21,472 nucleotides of DNA from RGIG464 sp045643185 (GTDB lineage: Bacteria > Myxococcota_A > Bradymonadia > UBA4248), in assembly GCA_045643185.1 (NCBI GenBank), contig JAZUKH010000005.1, positions 1 to 21,472 on the forward strand, given 5' to 3'. The translations under genes and the position numbers were made by a program. The notes under the pieces are model-generated. The model was not told where the DNA came from, made no database searches, and was given only the letters and a program-made list of their open reading frames with translations. Each line of letters opens with the position of its first letter. The stretch's first letter is position 1. Below, in pieces: positions 16,105-21,472 of the stretch.

Positions 16105-16210
16105 AGCCCAGTATTGGGCTGACCATGCCCGGAGACATTCCGGGACTTTAAAAAACTGTCAGAACGTCTGACAGGCCGAAAACACGTAACCTTTCTCAAC
16201 GTGAGAAAGG
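16105..16210 (-). promoter_or_regulatory. Structured rpsA leader with four tandem hairpins
   Basis: In transcription order on the minus strand: a 9-bp stem CCTTTCTCA/TGAGAAAGG with loop CGT (16190-16210); an 8-bp stem CTGTCAGA/TCTGACAG with loop CGT (16156-16174) followed by TTTTT, so terminator-like; CCCGGA/TCCGGG with loop ATGTC (16128-16144); and AGCCCA/TGGGCT with a 4-nt loop (16105-16120). They fill the gap between the lipoprotein stop and the rpsA start. In E. coli the rpsA leader also folds into successive hairpins used in S1 autoregulation. A similar role here is inference. The second hairpin could instead be the terminator of the lipoprotein gene. Confidence 0.65.
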
Positions 16211-16218
16211 CCTAAGAC

Positions 16219-16635
16219 TTATTTGAGCTGCGAGAGGACCTCGCTAAGTTCCCATTTTTGCGCATCGTTCATGCGACTTTTAAGCGTGATCTGTGCCTGC
16301 GCAAACTCGTCGAGCGCCTTTTGAACATTTGGTGAAGCGTTTTTTTTGGCTTTCAAACGCTGTTCCTCGTTCATGTCCAGAAAAGCACGATTCAGGGAAT
16401 TGATATCTTCGGCAATGCGTTTCTTATTCTGTTCGACATACTGTCGAACCGCCTCAAGCGTCACAGCTGGATCAGCATCGTTTTGACGCATGATCTTCGT
16501 CAACGCATTCAGGGTATGAATATACGCAGCTTCTGGGGCGTTTTCCGAAACTTCAGACGTTTGCTGCGTCTCTGACTTCGATGCGCACCCAATACAAAGC
16601 ACGCACGTCAAAACCATCACAACCAAACGCTTCAT
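16219..16635 (-). CDS. Putative small lipoprotein, function unknown
   Basis: The frame opens at 16719, but the ATG at 16633-16635 begins a short lipoprotein-type signal (MKRLVVMVLTCVLCIGC) and gives 139 residues. The lipobox is LCIG-C, with Cys at -3 where Leu is usual, so lipidation is likely but not certain. The mature part (about 120 residues) is mostly alpha-helical and charged, with heptad-like stretches (VRQYVEQNKKRIAEDINSLN; QKALDEFAQAQITLK) that suggest a coiled coil. There is no recognised domain. An upstream ATG in frame (16690-16692) would bury the signal behind a basic extension. The gene lies directly upstream of the rpsA leader on the same strand, so some read-through into rpsA is possible. 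Confidence 0.75.
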   Translation of the reverse strand: MKRLVVMVLTCVLCIGCASKSETQQTSEVSENAPEAAYIHTLNALTKIMRQNDADPAVTLEAVRQYVEQNKKRIAEDINSLNRAFLDMNEEQRLKAKKNASPNVQKALDEFAQAQITLKSRMNDAQKWELSEVLSQLK

Positions 16636-16779
16636 CAATTCTCTAAACCCTCTTCTCCCAAATTTGCGAGCATTCACAAAAACACGCTTCATTTTGCCCC
16701 GTTCTTCTTTTTCTGTCAATCCAAACGAAACGCGAATTTACACACCAAGTTACGCTGATAACGCCACGACTGACGCCAC

Positions 16780-16794
16780 ACGATGCAACATCGT
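16780..16794. promoter_or_regulatory. Palindrome ACGATG-caa-CATCGT, possible operator
   Basis: A perfect 6-bp inverted repeat with a 3-bp centre lies between the divergent lipoprotein and XRE-regulator genes, 30 bp upstream of a candidate promoter for the regulator. The size suits a dimeric helix-turn-helix protein. Only one copy is visible, so the role is a guess. Confidence 0.3.
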
Positions 16795-16823
16795 ATCTGT
16801 GTACGCAATTTTACAAAAAAAAC

Positions 16824-16852
16824 TTGCAACATTTGAAGTTTTTATTCATAGT
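16824..16852 (+). promoter_or_regulatory. Candidate sigma-70-type promoter of the XRE regulator
   Basis: TTGCAA (16824-16829) and CATAGT (16847-16852) are each four of six matches to consensus with a 17-bp spacer. They lie about 45 bp upstream of the start at 16898, in an AT-rich region. Confidence 0.4.
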
Positions 16853-16897
16853 CGCTTGGCTGTCTTTGGGGGATAAAAATTTCTGGAGGTTTTATTC

Positions 16898-17176
16898 ATG
16901 AGCATTGCCCAAAATATCAGACGTTATCGCGAATCTCAATCGATCTCACTCGATCAGTTTTCAAAAATGACGGGTTTGACGATTGCCGATTGCATCAATA
17001 TTGAAGCGGGTCAGCGTCCTTTGACTTCCGCTGAAATCCAAACCGTGTGTAATGCGCTCGTCATCTCCGTCGACGATCTCATTGCTGAACCAGCCACAGA
17101 ACCACAAAACGGGGCTTCTGTCGTCATGTCGTTCAACGAACTTCAGAACCTTCTTGGCATGATGAACGATAAATAA
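16898..17176 (+). CDS. XRE-family helix-turn-helix protein
   Basis: 92 residues with a GGAGG ribosome-binding site 8 nt before the ATG. Residues about 4-62 form a Cro/C1-type helix-turn-helix: IAQNIRRYRESQSISLDQFS, then TGLTIADCINIEAGQRPLTS, then EIQTVCNALVISVDDLI. The fold usually binds DNA as a dimer and represses or activates nearby genes. The last 30 residues (MSFNELQNLLGMMNDK) may be a short dimerisation helix. It is divergent from the lipoprotein gene and followed by its own terminator, so it is probably monocistronic. Targets are unknown, but the palindrome at 16780-16794 is a candidate autoregulatory site. No toxin, phage or restriction gene is next to it. Confidence 0.88.
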   Translation: MSIAQNIRRYRESQSISLDQFSKMTGLTIADCINIEAGQRPLTSAEIQTVCNALVISVDDLIAEPATEPQNGASVVMSFNELQNLLGMMNDK

Positions 17177-17197
17177 ATTCGTTTGAACCGATTTTTT

Positions 17198-17228
17198 AAA
17201 AGCGCGCCCCACAAGGCGCGCTTTTTTT
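17198..17228 (+). terminator. Rho-independent terminator after the XRE regulator
   Basis: An 11-bp stem AAAAGCGCGCC/GGCGCGCTTTT (17198-17208 with 17215-17225) with a 6-nt loop is followed by more T residues. It lies about 20 bp past the stop. Confidence 0.93.
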
Positions 17229-17310
17229 GTTTTTCGCCATGACGTGTTAAACATGGGCTTTGTTTTATTGATGTTCGCAGGGATGCGACGCCAAAAAAGG
17301 TCACGCAGGG

Positions 17311-20300
17311 ATGCAGGAAACGAGCGAAAACAAGCGGAAACGCGCAAAAACAGATGCCGTCGGCAAAACGGTCGCCGAGAAAAAATACCCGGGCGATCGC
17401 AAAACAACCAACGGCTCAAAGACCAACGCCTCCAAGTCGGTCGCCGCCTCTGACGCTCAACCCAAATCAACAACCAGACGCCAAAAAGCGTCGAGCGCCA
17501 CACGCGCTGACAAGTCCGCCAAAGCTGCACGACTCGCCAAAACCAACGCGACAAAAGCCACAGCGGATCGCGCGCGACAAAATGCTCGTCGCACCAGCAC
17601 CAGATCACACGAAAAGGACTCGCACGCCTACGACATGTTCATTGCCGCAGTCCTCATCGTGCTGAGTGCCATCATCTTTTTGATGATCTTCACTTTTTCG
17701 GCCAAAGACCTGCTGCCCGATGCCGAAGCCTCACTCAACATCTTTGGTCACGTCGGAGCCTGGATCGGCAACATCATGCTCAAATTATTTGGGCTGACGA
17801 GCTTCTGTTTTCCGGCCATTTGCCTGTTCAAAGGCCTCACGACGTTTCTGGGCAAGCCACTGGACGTCAAACCAACGGAACTCGTGGGTCTGACCCTGCT
17901 TTTGATCGCGGGTTCGCCGCTCATGGAAGTGTGCCTGCATGGTCAGAGCGTTTTGGACCACGCACCGGGCGGCGCGCTTGGCACGGCACTCTTTGAGTTG
18001 GCCCAACACTATCTTTCCACCACGACGATCGGCCTTGTCGGCGCTGGCGTCGCACTCATCGCAGTGCTACTCGTCACCGACACGAGCATTCGCGCCTTTA
18101 TCGTGGGCATTTTCAAGCTCATCCGCGGCTTGTTCAAACTGATCTGGCGCGCCATTGCGACGCCGCTCCAAAAACTACACGAATACCGTATTGCCCGGGC
18201 CAACCGCATTCCCGAACTGCCGAAAGACGTGTTCGATCCGCTGACCGACCCGGAATTTGAAGAAAGCAACGACGACTTGCTGGGTGAAGAAGACGATGAT
18301 GAAGATGCCGAAGACGAAACAGCATCGTTCGTCTCGTCCGAAAGCGCGCTGAGTACAGAGCGCCCCGCCACCTCGTCCGAAACTGCGGCGGCTGTTTCGG
18401 ACTCAGCCGCGTCTGCGAGCGCGATATCCGCGCCCGACGCGTTTGAAAACGACGACAAGATGCGAGAAGACATCGTGTCGAAACTTGACTCCGAAGAACT
18501 GGAGTTTGCCGAAGACCTTCCCAAAGTGGAAGACGACCCCGTCGAAGAGGATCCCCTTCAGGCGATCGCCAACCTGAACACGAAACGCAAAGCGCCCAAA
18601 CCGCGCTCGACGCGACACGCCGACAAAGTGCCCACCCTGGAACCGGCATTCGACCTGTCTTCGATCCTCCCCCCCGAAGCGCTGGCAAACGACCACGCCA
18701 CCGCTGACGCGCCTGTCGAAACGAGTGTGCCCGAAGTCGCCCAAAAAGCACTCGGCAGCTGGAAACCACGTTCATTGCGCAAAACTGAACCAAGCGTCGT
18801 CATGACGCCGCCTAAGTCCTTTGCCCCTGAAACGTCGATGGAAACGATCGCCGTGACGCCAGAACCGACGATGCGCCCGATCCGCAACGTCACGAACGAC
18901 ATTTTGAAACAGTGTGACGAGCCGATGCCGTCGATGCCTGTCAGCGGCGAGCAAGACGCAGCCCCCAATGCCTCCCCCAACACGGCCGTGACCGCGCAAC
19001 ACCCGGCGGCTGTACCGAGTGCAGCGTCGGCACCTGTCGAAGAAGACTTCAGTGCCTTCTTCAAAAAAAGTGGGCCTAAACCGACGTCAGACAGTGTACA
19101 GAACGAAAAAGTCGCGCTGTTGAATGGCATCTCAGACATCAAACCGAGTATTCAATCCAAGGCGCGCGACATCATGTCGTCCCCCAAACCAACGGTCCTG
19201 CAACAGACCCCACCGGAGCGTCCGACGCGCCCGTTCGATCTTAACGAACTGCTGCCGAACGAAAAACCGACGCATGCCTTCGAACTGACGCCCAACGCCT
19301 CCAATGCGACGACCAAAATCCCCAATCCGTCTCCGGTCAAAGCCCAACCAGCCAAAGCGCAGGACTCGACGCGTATCGTACCGGACGTGCTTCAGGCCGT
19401 GGTGTCCCAGCAAGCCGTGTCGGCGCGCGAACTTTTGGACGAAAAATTCGACAGCCTCACCGAGATGCCCTCCATCTCGACCAAGTCTAACGCCAAACAG
19501 CCGTCGATCCAGGACATGATGGGCGACCTGTTCGGCGACGAAGCTGACGACCACGAAGACGCCTGTGACGCCTCCGCCCCTGTTGCAGCCAACGATGGAC
19601 GTCGTCCGTTTGAACCAGCCCCGCGCCGCGAACGCACGCATTCGGCCTCGTTCGTCTCAACGCGCCCTGGCCTGCTCGCGAAACCAGCCGCCGCGCCAAC
19701 TCCGGCACTGAATGCCTCCAACCATAATTTCGTTGCCGACTCGGACTATCGAAAAGTCTCAGAAGCCTCGATCGAAAAAGCCGATCGTGAACGTCTTTCG
19801 CACGAAGACAAGCGCGCAATGTATCAAAAACCGCCGCTATCTCTGCTCAGCTACGACGCCACCACGCACAAAGGCTACGCACAAGAAGAACTTGAAGCGA
19901 TCGCTACGCGCATCGAAGACAAACTCGCCGAGTTCAACATTCTGGGTGAGATCGTCCACACCTGTCAGGGGCCGGTCGTCACACGCTTTGAGTTCAAGCC
20001 CAACCCCGGCACCAAGGTCTCCAAGATCCCCGATCTGTCTAACGACCTGATGATGGCGCTCGAGATCGTGTCGATCCGCATTTTGGCGCCGATCCCGGGC
20101 AAACCCGTTGTCGGCATCGAGATCCCGAACGAGCATCGCAACACGATCTATCTCAAAGAGGTTTTGGCAAGTGAAGCGTTTTTGCACAATAAAAGCCCGT
20201 TGACGGTAGCTCTGGGTCAGGACACGGAAGGCCACACCGTCGTGAGCAACCTGGCCAAGATGCCGCACCTGTTGGTCGCCGGCACAACGGGCAGCGGTAA

Positions 20301-21288
20301 ATCCGTATCGATCAACACCATGATCTGCAGCATCCTCTACAATGCGACGCCCGAAGACGTGCGGCTGATCCTGGTCGACCCCAAATGCCTCGAATTCACG
20401 ATCTATGCGGGCATTCCGCATTTATTGACGCCCCCGATCACGACGCCCAAAGAAACGCAGGCAGCCCTCGACTGGGCTTGTGAAGAGATGGAACGCCGTT
20501 ATCGCCTGCTGTCCGACCTAGGCGTGCGCAACATCGTCAACTACAACGAAGTCCTGGTCAATCCGTCTTCGCAGCGCGTGGTGGACGAACTGGCCATTCA
20601 CGACGAAAATGGCGACGCCAAACACAAGCATCTGCCATACATCGTCATCATCGTCGACGAATTTGCCGATCTCATGATGGTGGCGCGCAAAGAAATCGAA
20701 ACGCAGATCGCCCGTTTGGCCCAAAAAGCCCGTGCGGCAGGCATTCACATCATTTTGGCGACGCAGCGTCCTTCAACGAACGTCATTACTGGCATTATCA
20801 AAGCAAACTTCCCGTCGCGTCTGGCCCTCAAAGTCGGTGCCATCGTCGATTCGCGCACCATTTTGGACCACATGGGCGCCGAAAAACTGCTCGGACGCGG
20901 TGACGGACTGTTCCGTGGCCCAGATTCCGACACAGATCAACGCGTTCACGGCTGCTTTGTGTCGGACGACGAAGTTCAGTCGATCGTCGACTTTCTGTGT
21001 GCCCAGGGCGAACCTGAGTACAATGACGACGTTTTGGCCTCAGCCCAAGAGCCCGATGTCTCCGAAGACGACCTGTCTTCGCTTAACCCGCGCAATGCGA
21101 TCAGCGATGACCCCGTCTACCAGCAAGCCCTTGAGCTCGTGCGCGTGACGCGCAAAGTCAGCACCAGCCACCTGCAACGCGAACTGGGCATCGGCTACCC
21201 CAAGGCGAGCAAGATCATCATGCAGATGGAAAAGAACGGTGTCATCGGCCCGGCTGATTCGAAACACAACCGCGAGATCTTCATTTAA
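17311..21288 (+). CDS. ftsK: DNA translocase FtsK
   Basis: 1325 residues, about the size of E. coli FtsK. This septum-anchored hexameric ATPase pumps chromosomal DNA towards the dif site and activates XerCD during division. Order: a basic Lys/Ala/Arg/Thr-rich cytoplasmic extension (1-108); about four membrane helices (109-290, first MFIAAVLIVLSAIIFLMIF); an acidic, Pro/Ala-rich disordered linker (about 300-820); the motor with Walker A GTTGSGKS (991-998) and Walker B IIVDEFADL (D1116), plus LATQRPSTNVITG; and a winged-helix gamma domain (about 1265-1325, ending NREIFI) that reads KOPS DNA. An in-frame stop at 17269-17271 and no other start codon make ATG 17311 the start, with AAAGG 10 nt upstream. 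It follows the terminator of the XRE gene, so it has its own promoter. Confidence 0.97.
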   Translation: MQETSENKRKRAKTDAVGKTVAEKKYPGDRKTTNGSKTNASKSVAASDAQPKSTTRRQKASSATRADKSAKAARLAKTNATKATADRARQNARRTSTRSHEKDSHAYDMFIAAVLIVLSAIIFLMIFTFSAKDLLPDAEASLNIFGHVGAWIGNIMLKLFGLTSFCFPAICLFKGLTTFLGKPLDVKPTELVGLTLLLIAGSPLMEVCLHGQSVLDHAPGGALGTALFELAQHYLSTTTIGLVGAGVALIAVLLVTDTSIRAFIVGIFKLIRGLFKLIWRAIATPLQKLHEYRIARANRIPELPKDVFDPLTDPEFEESNDDLLGEEDDDEDAEDETASFVSSESALSTERPATSSETAAAVSDSAASASAISAPDAFENDDKMREDIVSKLDSEELEFAEDLPKVEDDPVEEDPLQAIANLNTKRKAPKPRSTRHADKVPTLEPAFDLSSILPPEALANDHATADAPVETSVPEVAQKALGSWKPRSLRKTEPSVVMTPPKSFAPETSMETIAVTPEPTMRPIRNVTNDILKQCDEPMPSMPVSGEQDAAPNASPNTAVTAQHPAAVPSAASAPVEEDFSAFFKKSGPKPTSDSVQNEKVALLNGISDIKPSIQSKARDIMSSPKPTVLQQTPPERPTRPFDLNELLPNEKPTHAFELTPNASNATTKIPNPSPVKAQPAKAQDSTRIVPDVLQAVVSQQAVSARELLDEKFDSLTEMPSISTKSNAKQPSIQDMMGDLFGDEADDHEDACDASAPVAANDGRRPFEPAPRRERTHSASFVSTRPGLLAKPAAAPTPALNASNHNFVADSDYRKVSEASIEKADRERLSHEDKRAMYQKPPLSLLSYDATTHKGYAQEELEAIATRIEDKLAEFNILGEIVHTCQGPVVTRFEFKPNPGTKVSKIPDLSNDLMMALEIVSIRILAPIPGKPVVGIEIPNEHRNTIYLKEVLASEAFLHNKSPLTVALGQDTEGHTVVSNLAKMPHLLVAGTTGSGKSVSINTMICSILYNATPEDVRLILVDPKCLEFTIYAGIPHLLTPPITTPKETQAALDWACEEMERRYRLLSDLGVRNIVNYNEVLVNPSSQRVVDELAIHDENGDAKHKHLPYIVIIVDEFADLMMVARKEIETQIARLAQKARAAGIHIILATQRPSTNVITGIIKANFPSRLALKVGAIVDSRTILDHMGAEKLLGRGDGLFRGPDSDTDQRVHGCFVSDDEVQSIVDFLCAQGEPEYNDDVLASAQEPDVSEDDLSSLNPRNAISDDPVYQQALELVRVTRKVSTSHLQRELGIGYPKASKIIMQMEKNGVIGPADSKHNREIFI

Positions 21289-21393
21289 CGATTCAAATTA
21301 ATTCTCCCTTGTTTATTCCATAAACGCCCAAACAAGCGAAGAAACAGCGTCTTAACGTACTCAAATTTTACATATCGTTTATTTATTTTTTGA

Positions 21394-21463
21394 GTGCCGG
21401 CCTTTGCCGCATCGCGGCATACGGCACGGCCTTCTGCACGATTGGCTTCGCCAATACGTGCAG
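21394..21463. repeat. Two hairpins at the right edge, downstream of ftsK
   Basis: GTGCCG...CGGCAC (21394-21399 with 21422-21427) encloses TGCCGC-atc-GCGGCA (21405-21419). A second, longer hairpin pairs CTGCACG-ATTGGC with GCCAAT-a-CGTGCAG (21434-21463) around a TTC loop. A T-rich run precedes instead of follows them, so they are not a standard terminator for ftsK. The remaining 21289-21393 is AT-rich, with a weaker CTTGTTT/AAACAAG pair, and holds no gene. Confidence 0.45.
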
Positions 21464-21472
21464 ATATAGCGG

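Noticed and set aside
17244..17453. Short frame starting MLNMGFVLLMF, resembling a signal peptide, upstream of and overlapping ftsK
   Set aside because: It has no clear ribosome-binding site, and most of it overlaps the ftsK N-terminus in another frame and turns into Arg/Lys-rich shadow sequence.

Overview
The window reads as an ordinary, gene-dense stretch of a chromosome from a Gram-negative bacterium, most likely Myxococcota or a relative of the former deltaproteobacteria. The pointers are a secreted protein that combines a MYXO-CTERM-like tail (Cys motif, hydrophobic helix, RRRKR end) with MopE-type metal-binding repeats and FG-GAP repeats, a predicted lipoprotein, a CHAP-like domain of a type I associate with myxobacteria-like genomes, and a full-length FtsK. 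Base composition is moderate, not the very high GC of classical myxobacteria, so the exact lineage is open. I see no tRNA, rRNA, CRISPR array, transposase, integrase or phage gene.

Left third (1-9.5 kb). Two minus-strand genes form a tight pair at the left edge: a GTG-started pentapeptide-repeat protein and, 3 nt after its stop, an unknown protein cut by the window edge. Next come a minus-strand zinc-ribbon protein with a CarD/Tudor-like tail, a 540-bp divergent intergenic region with GC-rich hairpins, the large plus-strand secreted M23 peptidase-like protein, an intrinsic terminator, and a plus-strand UvrD/Rep-type helicase. The helicase converges on a minus-strand secreted protein whose CHAP/NlpC-like domain appears to have lost its catalytic Cys and His.

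Middle (9.5-16.7 kb). The minus strand carries, in transcription order, a putative lipoprotein, rpsA (ribosomal protein S1, five S1 domains), queA (queuosine synthesis) and recC (RecBCD gamma subunit). The rpsA leader holds four consecutive hairpins, and rpsA ends in a strong terminator. queA and recC are 18 nt apart and probably cotranscribed. No recB or recD is present.

Right (16.7-21.5 kb). The plus strand carries a small XRE-family regulator with its own terminator, then ftsK (four-helix membrane anchor, very long acidic/proline-rich linker, motor, gamma domain) with an unusual basic N-terminal extension. The right edge is non-coding with two hairpins.

No clearly new multi-gene system is visible. 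The best leads are the apparent CHAP pseudoenzyme, the structured rpsA leader, a dispersed intergenic repeat present in two copies (about 1.84-1.94 kb and 9.58-9.66 kb) and a terminator placed directly against the ribosome-binding site of the helicase gene.
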